A stretch of DNA of 64,000 nt from Paraburkholderia tagetis (GTDB lineage: Bacteria > Pseudomonadota > Gammaproteobacteria > Burkholderiales > Burkholderiaceae). The translations under genes and the position numbers were made by a program. The stretch lies in the NCBI RefSeq assembly GCF_022213065.1, contig NZ_JAKLJA010000001.1, positions 372,001 through 436,000 of the forward strand, in the 5' to 3' direction. Below, in pieces: positions 53,069-62,148 of the stretch (position 1 is the first letter of the stretch; every line of letters starts with the position of its first letter). The notes beneath the pieces were generated by a model. The model was not told where the DNA came from, did no database searches, and saw only the letters and a list, made by a program, of their open reading frames with translations.

Positions 53069-53553
53069 GCATCGATTACCAAACAATTTGCGCCGCGCTT
53101 TACCGTGAAGCGCGCCTGCTCGACGACCGCCAGTGGGACGAATGGCTCGCCTGTTATGCGGAAGACGTCACCTACTGGATGCCGGCATGGGACGACGACG
53201 ACGCGCTGACCGACGACCACGAAAGCCAGATCTCGCTGATGTATTACCCGGATAAAGGCGGTCTCGAAGACCGGGTGTTTCGCATCAAGACCGAGCGCAG
53301 CGGCGCTTCGACACCTGAGCCGCGCACCAGCCACAACGTCACGAACGTGGAAGTGCTGGCGGAGCGCGCAAACGAAGTGGACGTGCGCTACAACTTTCAC
53401 ACGCTCAGCCATCGTTACAGGGTCAACGACCAATACTTCGGCACGATGTTCGTGACCTTGCGTAAGGCCGGCGACGACGTGTTGATTGCCTATAAGAAGA
53501 TCGTGCTGAAGAACGACTACATCCGGCAGGTTCTCGACGTCTACCACGTTTGA
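53065..53553 (+). CDS. benB: Benzoate 1,2-dioxygenase small (beta) subunit
   Basis: A 162-residue beta subunit with the ring-hydroxylating-dioxygenase small-subunit pattern: [28 protein letters not shown] at the start and [31 protein letters not shown] near the end. It has no cofactor and supports the alpha-subunit hexamer. It overlaps benA by 4 nt and precedes benC by 42 nt. Confidence 0.95.
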   Translation: MSIDYQTICAALYREARLLDDRQWDEWLACYAEDVTYWMPAWDDDDALTDDHESQISLMYYPDKGGLEDRVFRIKTERSGASTPEPRTSHNVTNVEVLAERANEVDVRYNFHTLSHRYRVNDQYFGTMFVTLRKAGDDVLIAYKKIVLKNDYIRQVLDVYHV

Positions 53554-53595
53554 TAGTCGAGTCAGAAGGTATCAGAGGCAGTGGAGGAGGTTCCC

Positions 53596-54618
53596 ATGTC
53601 CAGTTTCAAAGTTGCATTGAATTTCGAGGACGGCGTTACCCGTTTCATCGACTGTAAAGCGGGTGAGAAGGTGCTCGACGCTGCCTTTCGCGCGAAGATC
53701 AATCTGCCGATGGATTGCTCCGATGGCGTGTGCGGCACCTGCAAATGCCGCGCGGAGAGCGGCAGCTACGACCTCGGCGACGATTACATCGAAGACGCGC
53801 TGACCGAAGACGAAAAGAACGGCGGCCTCGTGCTGACCTGCCAGATGGTGCCGCAAAGCGATTGCGTGGTCGCGGTTCCCACGTCGTCCACTGCGTGCAA
53901 GACCGGGCACAGCAAATTCGCGGCCACCGTATCGAAAGTCGAGCAGCACAACGATGCGGCCGTCGTGCTTGAAATGGATGTGGATACGAACGCTCCGGTG
54001 TTCCTGCCTGGCCAGTATGTGAATATCGACGTGCCCGGCAGCGGGCAGCATCGCTCGTATTCGTTTTCATCGGCGCCGGGCGAAACGAAGATCAGTTTCC
54101 TCATCAAGAAGATTCCCGGCGGCGTGATGAGCACGTGGCTGGAAGCCGCGCAGCCCGGCGAAAAGCTGGAATTGCACGGGCCGCTCGGCAGTTTTTATCT
54201 GCGCGACGTGCAGCGGCCGCTGCTTTTCCTCGCTGGCGGCACGGGCCTCGCGCCGTTCCTTTCGATGCTCGAAGTATTGGCGCGCACGAATTCGCAGCAA
54301 AAGGTGCACCTGATTTATGGCGTCACGCGCGACCTCGATCTCGTGCAGGTGGAAGAGATCGAGACGTATGTGGCGAAGCTGCCGAACTTCACCTTTGCCA
54401 CCGTCGTGGCCGAAGCGGAATCGAATCATCCGCGCAAGGGCTGGGTGACGCAACATATTCCGGCGAATGCACTGAACGACGGCGACGTCGATGTGTATCT
54501 GTGCGGGCCGCCGCCGATGGTCGACGCCGTGCGCAAGTATTTCGACGACGAGGGCGTGAAGCCCAACAGCTTCCACTACGAGAAGTTCACTCCTAACGCA
54601 CCGGCAAAGGCGGCCTGA
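53596..54618 (+). CDS. benC: Benzoate dioxygenase reductase (electron-transfer component)
   Basis: A 340-residue reductase. A plant-type [2Fe-2S] domain (residues ~1-100) has DCSDGVCGTCKC and a later LTC. An FAD-binding domain follows with RSYSFSSAPGE. An NAD domain begins near GGTGLAPFLSML and ends with YLCGPPPMVDAV. It passes electrons from NADH to BenAB. GGAGGAGG precedes the ATG at 53596; a GTG five codons earlier was rejected. Confidence 0.95.
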   Translation: MSSFKVALNFEDGVTRFIDCKAGEKVLDAAFRAKINLPMDCSDGVCGTCKCRAESGSYDLGDDYIEDALTEDEKNGGLVLTCQMVPQSDCVVAVPTSSTACKTGHSKFAATVSKVEQHNDAAVVLEMDVDTNAPVFLPGQYVNIDVPGSGQHRSYSFSSAPGETKISFLIKKIPGGVMSTWLEAAQPGEKLELHGPLGSFYLRDVQRPLLFLAGGTGLAPFLSMLEVLARTNSQQKVHLIYGVTRDLDLVQVEEIETYVAKLPNFTFATVVAEAESNHPRKGWVTQHIPANALNDGDVDVYLCGPPPMVDAVRKYFDDEGVKPNSFHYEKFTPNAPAKAA

Positions 54619-54620
54619 AC

Positions 54621-55391
54621 ATGCAACGATTCACAGGCAAGGTCATTGTCGTCACCGGCGCCGCGCAGGGCATAGGCCGAGGCGTGGCGCTGCGCGCGGC
54701 GGCCGAGGGCGGCAAGGTATTGTTCGTCGATCGCGCCGATTTCGTTTCTGAAGTTGCCGCAGAAGCGCAGGGCGCCGACACCGCAGGATTCGTCGCCGAT
54801 CTGGAAACCTATGAGGGCGCACGGGCGGCAATGGCGTTCGCCGCCGAGAAATTTGGCGGCATCGACATTCTGATCAACGGCGTGGGCGGTGCGATTCGCA
54901 TGCGTCCGTTCGGCGAATTCGAACCGGCGCAGATCGACGCGGAAATTCGCCGTTCGCTGATGCCCACGCTCTATACGTGTCATGCGGTACTGCCGCATCT
55001 GCTCGCGCGTGGCGGCGGCACCATCGTCAACGTTTCGTCGAACGCCACGCGCGGCATTCGTCGCGTGCCGTACTCGGCAGCCAAGGGCGGTGTCAACACG
55101 CTGACTCAGGCGTTGGCGATGGAGTACGGAGAGCACAATATCCGCGTGGTCGCCAGCGCGCCGGGCGGCACCAGTGCACCTGCCCGCCGCATTCCGCGCA
55201 ACGCCACGGGCGACAGCGAGCAGGAAAAGGTCTGGATGAACGAAGCGGTCAAGCAGGTCACCGAATCGACGTTCTTCAAGCGCTACGGCACGCTCGACGA
55301 ACAGATCGCACCCATTCTTTTTCTTGCGTCGGATGAAGCCAGCTACATCACCGGCGTCGTGTTGCCCGTTGCAGGTGGCGACAACGGTTGA
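54621..55391 (+). CDS. benD: Benzoate cis-diol dehydrogenase (dihydroxycyclohexadiene carboxylate dehydrogenase)
   Basis: A 256-residue SDR enzyme with VTGAAQGIGRGVALRAA for NAD and the YSAAKGG active-site Tyr-Lys pair. BenD oxidises the diol with loss of CO2 to give catechol, which CatA then cleaves. It lies 2 nt after benC and closes the operon. Benzoate carrier genes (benK/benE) are not adjacent. Confidence 0.94.
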   Translation: MQRFTGKVIVVTGAAQGIGRGVALRAAAEGGKVLFVDRADFVSEVAAEAQGADTAGFVADLETYEGARAAMAFAAEKFGGIDILINGVGGAIRMRPFGEFEPAQIDAEIRRSLMPTLYTCHAVLPHLLARGGGTIVNVSSNATRGIRRVPYSAAKGGVNTLTQALAMEYGEHNIRVVASAPGGTSAPARRIPRNATGDSEQEKVWMNEAVKQVTESTFFKRYGTLDEQIAPILFLASDEASYITGVVLPVAGGDNG

Positions 55392-55410
55392 CCTATGCTC
55401 ACGCAGGACT

Positions 55411-55440
55411 AGTTGAAATTTTCAACTAAATAACTATACT
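55411..55440 (+). promoter_or_regulatory. MarR promoter with a perfect operator over the -35 box
   Basis: AGTTGAAA-T-TTTCAACT (55411-55427) is a perfect 8-bp inverted repeat. It contains the -35 TTGAAA; TATACT follows 16 nt later at 55435-55440. Binding there would block RNA polymerase, so the MarR protein most likely represses itself. Confidence 0.7.
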
Positions 55441-55486
55441 CCCATGCGGCGCCGGTCCTGCCGGCGCATGCCATGGGAGTACGCGC

Positions 55487-55939
55487 TTGTCCACAGGTCT
55501 CTATTCCGGTTTTCTCACCTTCAGGCTCGATCTCGCGAGCGCGCTCTTGAGCGAGCGTGCCAACGCGGTCTACCACGAGCGCTGGGGCCTCGACGTGCGC
55601 GCGCTGCGCGTGCTGCGGCTCGTTTGCGCCGAGGCTGGCATCACGCCCAAGGCCGTCTCGCAGCGCGCCTTGATCGAAAAGACCCTGCTTTCGAAAACGC
55701 TGGCCGAACTGGAGACGCGCGGCCTGATCGGCCGCGACACGCACGCGCAGGACCGCCGTAGCATCGCGCTGAGCGGCACACCCGAAGGCGTCAAGGTCGC
55801 CCGGGCGTCGGCAAAGCTCGGGGCCACGCTTGAAGCCGATCTTTCGGCGGCGCTCACGCTCGGCGAGCGCAAGACCCTCGACCGCCTGCTGAAAAAACTT
55901 TCGGATAGTCTGCTGGACAGCGCTGCGGAGGCAACCTGA
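55487..55939 (+). CDS. MarR-family transcriptional regulator
   Basis: A 150-residue winged-helix protein. HTH core: ITPKAVSQRALIEKTLLSKTLAELETRGLI (about residues 51-80), followed by the wing DTHAQDRRSIALSGTPEG. The start is a TTG at 55487 with GGGAG about 8 nt upstream; no in-frame ATG lies nearby. It is placed just behind the ben operon. Its operator is a perfect dyad on its own promoter. Other targets and ligand (perhaps an aromatic acid) are unknown. Confidence 0.8.
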   Translation: MSTGLYSGFLTFRLDLASALLSERANAVYHERWGLDVRALRVLRLVCAEAGITPKAVSQRALIEKTLLSKTLAELETRGLIGRDTHAQDRRSIALSGTPEGVKVARASAKLGATLEADLSAALTLGERKTLDRLLKKLSDSLLDSAAEAT

Positions 55940-56043
55940 CATGGCGACCTCGCAGGAGCAGACGCCCGCGCGCCGCCCACATTCCCCACTCAATTCTCAA
56001 CGCCCCCGCTGTAGCGGCACGCGCCGGCAGCAAGGAGTCACCC

Positions 56044-56184
56044 ATGCCTAATCTGGCTGAATCGCTCGCGCGCGACATCGATACGACGCTGCGCACGGGA
56101 CTTGAAACCATGCTGTGCGCGGCCGGTGCGTGGCTCGGCCGCGAAAATGAAAGCGAAATCGGCCAGCAAAGCGAGGTAGCGTGA
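56044..56184 (+). CDS. 46-aa microprotein translationally coupled to the TRIC-type channel gene
   Basis: A small gene with a strong AAGGAG ribosome site six nt before its ATG. Its product starts MPNLAESLARDIDTTLRTG, has one amphipathic helix with a short AGAWLG segment, and ends GQQSEVA. Its TGA overlaps the GTG start of the UPF0126 gene (GTGA), so it and the channel are translated together. No family was recognised. It could be a channel partner or merely a leader peptide that sets translation of the channel gene. Confidence 0.55.
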   Translation: MPNLAESLARDIDTTLRTGLETMLCAAGAWLGRENESEIGQQSEVA

Positions 56185-56894
56185 GCGCAGCACTGGGCGC
56201 GCACGTGAGCGCGCATATGAACGCCCATACGGCGTACACGGTCCTCGATCTGATCGGCACCTTCACGTTCGCAATCTCGGGCGCCGTGGCCGCGCGGCAG
56301 CGCCGGCTCGATCTGTTCGGCATCGTCGTGGTGACCTTCATGGTGGCGTGCGGAGGCGGCATCGTGCGCGACGTGTGCATCGGTGCGATTCCGCCCGCAG
56401 GGCTCTCGAACTGGGCGTATCTGGCGGTGTCGCTGCTTGCGGCGGCGCTCACTATTGCCGCCTATCCGCAGGTGCGGCGGCTGCGCCATCCGGTGCTGTT
56501 CTTCGATGCGATCGGGCTTGGCCTTTTCGCAGTGGCCGGCGCGCAGAAGGCGTGGATCTGGACCGGCAGCGCGGAGACGGCGATCCTGCTCGGCATGGTG
56601 AGCGCGGTGGGCGGCGGCGTGCTGCGCGACATCCTGCTCTCGCGCGTCCCCGCAATTCTGGAGCGCGAGATCTATGCGTCGGCTGCGCTGCTGGGCGCGG
56701 CGTTGCAGGTCGGGCTCAACGCGGCCGAGTGGTCGTCGTTCTGGACGCCGTGGCTCGCGACCCTGGCCTGCGTGGCGCTGCGACTCGCGTCGTTGTACTT
56801 CGGCTGGCGCCTGCCCGTGTTCCATACGCGCGAAGGCGCGAAGCGCGCGCATCCGCGCGCGGGCCCAACGGACGACCGGCAGAACCTGCAGTAG
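56181..56894 (+). CDS. UPF0126/TRIC-type membrane channel protein
   Basis: A 237-residue protein with about six to seven membrane spans and two related halves. The family motifs FAISGAVAARQRRLDLFGIVVV and ACGGGIVRDVCIG occur in the first half; VSAVGGGVLRDILLSRVPAIL is in the second. Bacterial TRIC proteins form trimeric cation channels. The start is a GTG at 56181 overlapping the stop of the microprotein. The C-terminal tail is Arg-rich. Confidence 0.85.
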   Translation: MSAALGAHVSAHMNAHTAYTVLDLIGTFTFAISGAVAARQRRLDLFGIVVVTFMVACGGGIVRDVCIGAIPPAGLSNWAYLAVSLLAAALTIAAYPQVRRLRHPVLFFDAIGLGLFAVAGAQKAWIWTGSAETAILLGMVSAVGGGVLRDILLSRVPAILEREIYASAALLGAALQVGLNAAEWSSFWTPWLATLACVALRLASLYFGWRLPVFHTREGAKRAHPRAGPTDDRQNLQ

Positions 56895-57276
56895 GGCGCT
56901 CCGCCAGCGGGTCTGTCGAGATCAATGTAAGCACAATGAAATAAATCGGTGGATCTCGCCGGGCGTCGCGTATCTGCAATATGACGCGCCCGCCGCAATT
57001 TCTCTCGCGCTCCGATATTGATCGGGCTCGCTGTGGACCGCCAGCAAGCACGCGTTTCGATCACGCGCTATATTTTCTGAACGCAATGCGCCTGAGCGGC
57101 GCGCATCGGACGATGCGCAGTCGCGGGCGCCGTGCGGAGCATGCCCAGCGGTACAGGATGAATCGCCCCGTGACGTGGCCACAGGCAGGGCTACGAGGCA
57201 CGGTCAGTGCAGCACGGCTCGAGCAGCACGGCTCGAACGGCACGGATAACGAAGAACAATCCACCTGGGATCTGAC
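56895..57276. other. Intergenic region before the first porin, with a 14-bp tandem repeat
   Basis: About 380 nt with no gene that I can support. A perfect tandem pair of GCAGCACGGCTCGA lies at 57209-57236, about 40 nt before the porin start, and a looser third copy (ACGGCACGG) follows. The repeat may affect porin expression or be slippage. No clear promoter was found. Confidence 0.5.
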
Positions 57277-58380
57277 ATGAAAAAACAACTGGGCGCCTTC
57301 ATTGTGCTCGCAGCCAGCACGGCTGCCTCGGCGCAATCCAGCGTGACGCTGTACGGCCGCGTCGACGGCGGCATCGAATACCTGAACCATATCGCCAACG
57401 GCACGGGCGGCAGTTCGAGCCGCTGGAGCGCCGAAGGTGGCGACTGGGGCACCAGCATGTTCGGCCTCAAGGGCACCGAGGACCTGGGCGGTGGCACCAG
57501 CGCGTTGTTCGACCTCGAAACCGCGGTGCAGATCATGAATGGCACCACGGGCGGCGGCCGGCTGTTCTCGCGCCGGGCTTATGTCGGTCTGAAGAATGAA
57601 ACGTGGGGCCAGTTGCAGGCGGGCCGCAATCTCTTCATCGACAGTGACGGCGTGTGGGAATTCGATCCATTCGTGCAGCAGGCGGTGTCGTCGGCTTCGC
57701 TCGTGCGCGGCCGCAACTGGCAGCAGACCAGCAACAACGTCGAATATCACAGCCCGGTCTGGAACGGCTTCGACGTGCAGGGGCAATATGCGTTCGGCAA
57801 TCAGCCAGGCGCCTGGAACAGCGGTGCGCCGGGCGAGTTCGGCCGCTCGGACGGCATCATGCTTTCGTATCACTCGCCGCTCTTCGACGTGCGCGGCATC
57901 TACGACGAACTGCGCGATCAGAACGGCCGTCTCTCCAATATCTTCACCGCTTCGCGCGAGTATTTCGTGGGCGGCAATCTGCGTGTGCAGAAGTTCAAGA
58001 TTCAGGCCGCATACACGCACTATTCGGCGCCCGATTCGCCCGTGGGCGTGGCGCATAGCGCCGACCACTACTGGCTGGGCGCGACTTACCAGGCCACGCC
58101 GCGCTGGGCCGTGACGGCGGCGGGCTTCTATATTCATGTGGGCGAGGGCGGCGGCGACGCCGCGCACGATCCGTCGAGTCACGCCATGCTCTACGCGCTC
58201 GGGACCACTTACAACCTGAGCGCGCGCACGTTCCTTTACGGCACCGTCGCCTACGTGAACAACAGCAGGAACGGCACCTTTTCGGTGTTCGCCACGCCGC
58301 GCGATTCGAGCTCGCCCACGAGCCCGATGGCCGGCGAATCGCAGACCGGGGCGTACATCGGCATGATGCACGTGTTCTGA
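57277..58380 (+). CDS. Outer-membrane porin (Burkholderia type), copy 1
   Basis: A 367-residue porin. MKKQLGAFIVLAASTAASA is a short Sec signal, followed by QSSVTLYGRVDGGIEYL, the usual first strand. Later landmarks include GLKGTEDLGGGTSALFDLE, RRAYVGLKNETWGQLQAGRN and a C-terminal strand ending IGMMHVF with a terminal Phe. It forms a 16-stranded trimeric barrel for small solutes. It precedes the PQQ dehydrogenase gene, as if supplying its substrate. Confidence 0.92.
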   Translation: MKKQLGAFIVLAASTAASAQSSVTLYGRVDGGIEYLNHIANGTGGSSSRWSAEGGDWGTSMFGLKGTEDLGGGTSALFDLETAVQIMNGTTGGGRLFSRRAYVGLKNETWGQLQAGRNLFIDSDGVWEFDPFVQQAVSSASLVRGRNWQQTSNNVEYHSPVWNGFDVQGQYAFGNQPGAWNSGAPGEFGRSDGIMLSYHSPLFDVRGIYDELRDQNGRLSNIFTASREYFVGGNLRVQKFKIQAAYTHYSAPDSPVGVAHSADHYWLGATYQATPRWAVTAAGFYIHVGEGGGDAAHDPSSHAMLYALGTTYNLSARTFLYGTVAYVNNSRNGTFSVFATPRDSSSPTSPMAGESQTGAYIGMMHVF

Positions 58381-58426
58381 TCGCCAGTGATGCACGCGGC
58401 GTCCTCAAACGGAGGTTGAGAACATC

Positions 58427-60997
58427 ATGTCCAGGCAACCGAAATCGTCGACGTCGCCGGGGTTCATCGGCGGCATTACGCTCCTTTTCACCGCGCTTAC
58501 CGCGCTCTATCTGCTGGCAGGCGGCGCATGGCTGCTCTCGCTCGGCGGCTCGCCGTACTACGTGGTAACCGGGGTCGTGCTGCTCGGCGTGACGTGGCTG
58601 CTGTACCGGCGCAGTCCCGCCGCGCTCGTGCTCTATGCGCTCGTGCTGGTGGGCACGGCCATCTGGTCGCTCTGGGAGTCGGGGCCCGACTTCTGGGCGC
58701 TCGCGCCGCGCTCCGGCGTGCTGGTCGTGTTCGGCGTGTGGCTGCTGCTGCTCGTGAGCTGGCGTCTCGAAGGCGCGAAAGCGGCTGGCGTGAGCGCGCT
58801 CGTGGCTGCGCTCGTGATCTGGGCGGGCGTGCTGGTCTACGCGAGCTTCAACGATCCGCAGACGGTGAACGGTTCGTTCGGCGCGTCGGCGGGCACGACA
58901 CCCGCAGCGAACCCCGACGGCATCGATCCCTCCGACTGGCCCGCTTACGGCCGCACGCAGGAAGGCACGCGCTATTCGCCGCTGCAACAGATCACGCCGG
59001 AAAACGTGAAGAATCTGCGCGTGGCCTGGACCTTCCGCACCGGCGACACGAAAGGCCCGAACGATCCTGTCGAGATCACCAATGAAGTCACGCCGATCAA
59101 GATCGGCAATCTGCTCTATCTGTGCTCGCCGCACCAGAAGCTCTTCGCGCTCGACGCGCAGACGGGCGCGCTCAAGTGGACGTTCGATCCGAAGCTGCAG
59201 GCCGATCCGTCGTTCCAGCACGTGACTTGCCGCGGCGTGTCGTATATCGAACTCGCGGCGAACGCGGCAACGGCGCCGGCCGCAGCCGCGAGCGATGTGG
59301 CCGCCGGTGCTTCGTCGGCGCAAGCCGCTGCATCGGCTAGTCAAGCCGCTTCGTCGACGCAGGCCGCCGCGCCGGCTAGCGACGCAGGCGCCTCGGCTAC
59401 TCAAGCCGCCACGCCCGCGAGCGGTGCCACCCCGGCCGCGCCAGCCGCGCCAGCCGCCACGGCATCGGCGAATGGCGCCTGCACGCGCCGCATCCTGCTG
59501 CCCGTGAACGACGGCCATCTCTATGCGCTCGACGCGATCACGGGCGAGCGCTGTGCGGGCTTCGGCAATAACGGCGACCTCGACCTGCAACACGCGATGC
59601 CAGTCAAGACGCCCGGCATGTACGAGCCCACTTCGCCGCCGGTGGTCACGGACAAGGTGATCGTCGTGGCGGGCGCGGTGGAGGACAACTTCTCGAACCG
59701 CGAACCGTCGGGCGTGATTCGCGGCTTCGACGTGCGCACGGGCGAACTGCTCTGGGTGTTCGACACGGGCGCGGAGGATCCGAACAAGATCCCGGGCCCG
59801 GGCGAGCACTACACGTGGAATTCGCCGAACTCGTGGGCGCCCGCCGCCTACGACGCGAAGCTCGACATCGTCTATCTGCCGATGGGCGTGAGGACGCCGG
59901 ACATCTGGGGCGGCGACCGCACGCCGCTCATGGAGCGCTACGCGAGCGGCATCCTGGCGCTGCACGTCGCCACGGGCAAGCTCGCCTGGTTTTACCAGAC
60001 CGCGCACCACGACCTGTGGGACATGGACATGCCTTCGCAGCCCACGCTCGCCAATATCACCGACAAGGACGGCAGGACCGTGCCGGTGGTGTACGGTCCC
60101 GCGAAGACGGGCAATCTGTTCGTGCTCGACCGCCGCACCGGCGAGCCCGTCGTGCCGGCCCCCGAAATACCGGTGCCGCAAGGCGCGGCGCCCGGCGACC
60201 ATGTCGCGCCGACGCAACCGTTCTCCGAGCTCACGTTCCGTCCGAAGAACATGCTCACCGACGCCGACATGTGGGGCGCGACGATGTACGACCAGCTCGT
60301 GTGCCGCGTGATGTTCCACAAGCTGCGCTACGAAGGCACGTTCACGCCGCCTTCGCTGCAAGGCACGCTCGTGTTCCCTGGCAACCTCGGCATGTTCGAG
60401 TGGGGCGGCATTGCCGTCGATACAGACCGCCAGATCGCCATCGCCAACCCGATCGCGTTGCCGTTCGTCTCGCGGCTGATCCCGCGCGGCCCGGGCAACC
60501 CGATGGAGCCACAGCCGGGCGCCAAGGGCAGCGGCACGGAGTCGGGCATCCAGCCGCAATACGGCGTGCCCTATGGCGTGACGCTCAATCCGTTCCTCTC
60601 GCCGTTCGGGCTGCCGTGCAAACAGCCGGCATGGGGCTATATGGCCGCGATCGATTTGAAGACCAACGAGATCGTGTGGAAGAAGCGCATCGGCACGGTG
60701 CGTGACAGCTCGCCAATCCCGCTGCCGTTCAAGATGGGCATGCCGATGCTGGGCGGCCCGATGGTCACGGCGGGCGGCGTGGCGTTCATCGGCGCAACGG
60801 CGGACAACTATATTCGCGGGTTCGACGTGAACACCGGCAAGGAGATCTGGCGCGCCCGTCTGCCGGCAGGCGGCCAGGCCACGCCGATGAGCTACTCGGT
60901 CAACGGGCGGCAGTATGTGGTGATCGCGGCGGGCGGGCATGGCTCGTTCGGCACGAAGCTCGGCGACTACGTGATCGCCTACGCGTTGCCGCAGTAA
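58427..60997 (+). CDS. gcd: Membrane-bound PQQ-dependent dehydrogenase (glucose/quinate/shikimate family)
   Basis: An 856-residue quinoprotein. Four to five N-terminal spans (residues ~10-140) anchor a periplasmic eight-bladed propeller. Propeller landmarks include DWPAYGRTQEGTRYSPLQQI, YTWNSPNSWAPAAYD, TAHHDLWDMDMPSQP and GPMVTAGGVAFIGATADNYI. It oxidises an aldose or quinate/shikimate and passes electrons to ubiquinone. It is about 55 residues longer than usual because an Ala/Ser/Thr/Gln-rich insert occupies about residues 276-349. CGGAGG lies before the ATG. The exact sugar acid or sugar substrate is not certain. Confidence 0.88.
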   Translation: MSRQPKSSTSPGFIGGITLLFTALTALYLLAGGAWLLSLGGSPYYVVTGVVLLGVTWLLYRRSPAALVLYALVLVGTAIWSLWESGPDFWALAPRSGVLVVFGVWLLLLVSWRLEGAKAAGVSALVAALVIWAGVLVYASFNDPQTVNGSFGASAGTTPAANPDGIDPSDWPAYGRTQEGTRYSPLQQITPENVKNLRVAWTFRTGDTKGPNDPVEITNEVTPIKIGNLLYLCSPHQKLFALDAQTGALKWTFDPKLQADPSFQHVTCRGVSYIELAANAATAPAAAASDVAAGASSAQAAASASQAASSTQAAAPASDAGASATQAATPASGATPAAPAAPAATASANGACTRRILLPVNDGHLYALDAITGERCAGFGNNGDLDLQHAMPVKTPGMYEPTSPPVVTDKVIVVAGAVEDNFSNREPSGVIRGFDVRTGELLWVFDTGAEDPNKIPGPGEHYTWNSPNSWAPAAYDAKLDIVYLPMGVRTPDIWGGDRTPLMERYASGILALHVATGKLAWFYQTAHHDLWDMDMPSQPTLANITDKDGRTVPVVYGPAKTGNLFVLDRRTGEPVVPAPEIPVPQGAAPGDHVAPTQPFSELTFRPKNMLTDADMWGATMYDQLVCRVMFHKLRYEGTFTPPSLQGTLVFPGNLGMFEWGGIAVDTDRQIAIANPIALPFVSRLIPRGPGNPMEPQPGAKGSGTESGIQPQYGVPYGVTLNPFLSPFGLPCKQPAWGYMAAIDLKTNEIVWKKRIGTVRDSSPIPLPFKMGMPMLGGPMVTAGGVAFIGATADNYIRGFDVNTGKEIWRARLPAGGQATPMSYSVNGRQYVVIAAGGHGSFGTKLGDYVIAYALPQ

Positions 60998-61000
60998 CGC

Positions 61001-62083
61001 GTGCGGCGTTGTGCGCGGCTTTGTGTGCCATTTCGTACCTGCTTTTATGAACGGAGCGCGCCGCAAGCCGCGCTCGCCGCGTTCGTTTCGTTCGCCATGC
61101 TGACGATGCACGCGACGCACGCGCATGCCCAAAGCACCGTCACGCTCTACGGCTCGCTTGACACGAGCATCGAAGTCACCAACCCGGGCGCGGGCTACGT
61201 GGCGCGCATGGACTCGGGTGCGTATCGCGGTTCGCGCGTGGGCCTGCGCGGTGCCGAGGACATCGGCAACGGCGTGCAGATTCTGTTCAACCTGGAGAAC
61301 GGCTTCGGCTCGGCCGATGGCACATTCGCCGTGAAGAATACGATCTTCAACCGCCAGGCGTGGATTGGCGTGGGCACGCCTTACGGCACGCTGCGCGTGG
61401 GCCGCCAGTACTCGCCCATCTACATTCCGTTCAAGGGCGGGCTCGACGCGTTCGGTGCGGGCACCATCGCCTCGGGGCTCGACAATCTCTCGAAGATCAC
61501 GCCATACGAGAGCAACGCCATTACTTACCTCTCGCCCGAATTCCATGGTTTCTCGACGACGCTCATGACTTCGCTGCGCAGTGCGAGCGATGGCGGCGGC
61601 AACGGCATCGCCGGTAACATCGAAACCTTTGCGTACCGCAACGGCCCGTTTCGCATTTCATATGCGCATCAGCAAACGCATGGCAACGGCGCGCTACGCG
61701 CGAATCTCGGCGGCGTTGCGTATGTGTACGGCCCGGTCACGGGTTTTGTTTCGTTCTTCAACGGCGACGGCGGCTCACCGCGCTATCACAACGATGGCGT
61801 ATCGGTATCGGCGCGCTATGCGGTGAGCGCGCGCTTTCGCGCCTCGCTGGGCTACACGTTCATGCGCGATCGCTCCGGCGGCGAGAACGACGCCGACCAG
61901 TTCAGCGCGGCATGCGAGTACGACGTCTCGAAGCACGTGCGGCTTTACGCGAGCGCGGGCTGGCTGCGCAATCGCGGGCAAGGCGAAATGACATTGCGCG
62001 GCGTGAACGTCGCCGGTCTCCCGCCATCATGGCCGGGCGCGACGGTGCGCGGCGTGCAGATCGGCGCGATCGACTGGTTCTAG
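61001..62083 (+). CDS. Outer-membrane porin, copy 2, with disrupted signal-peptide reading frame
   Basis: The barrel part is intact from AQSTVTLYGSLDTSIEV to the C-terminal IGAIDWF, with GLRGAEDIGNGVQILFNLE and RQAWIGVGTPYGTLRVGRQYS. The start is a problem. The open frame reaches a GTG at 61001 just after the preceding stop, without a ribosome site. An ATG at 61047 opens another frame, MNGARRK, that looks like the start of a signal peptide; one missing base after it would join it to AALAAFVSFAMLTMHATHAHA. So there may be a one-base deletion or a base-call error, or a long signal from the GTG. The porin identity is firm; expression is uncertain. Confidence 0.7.
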   Translation: MRRCARLCVPFRTCFYERSAPQAALAAFVSFAMLTMHATHAHAQSTVTLYGSLDTSIEVTNPGAGYVARMDSGAYRGSRVGLRGAEDIGNGVQILFNLENGFGSADGTFAVKNTIFNRQAWIGVGTPYGTLRVGRQYSPIYIPFKGGLDAFGAGTIASGLDNLSKITPYESNAITYLSPEFHGFSTTLMTSLRSASDGGGNGIAGNIETFAYRNGPFRISYAHQQTHGNGALRANLGGVAYVYGPVTGFVSFFNGDGGSPRYHNDGVSVSARYAVSARFRASLGYTFMRDRSGGENDADQFSAACEYDVSKHVRLYASAGWLRNRGQGEMTLRGVNVAGLPPSWPGATVRGVQIGAIDWF

Positions 62084-62148
62084 GCGCTGGAGGTGCATAA
62101 TGAACACCCCGCCGATGCAGTCCATGGCCGTCCTTCCAGGAGTCCGCC

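Noticed and set aside
55941..56051. A 36-codon frame right after the MarR stop with a GGAGG upstream
   Set aside because: The product is Arg/Pro/Gln-rich without structure and overlaps the start of the better supported 46-aa gene. The GGAGG lies inside MarR codons and may be chance.
57995..61546. A very long minus-strand open frame (1183 codons) opposite the PQQ dehydrogenase
   Set aside because: It is the antisense shadow of GC-rich genes: Arg/Ala/His-rich, no ribosome site, no family. The plus strand carries clear genes throughout.
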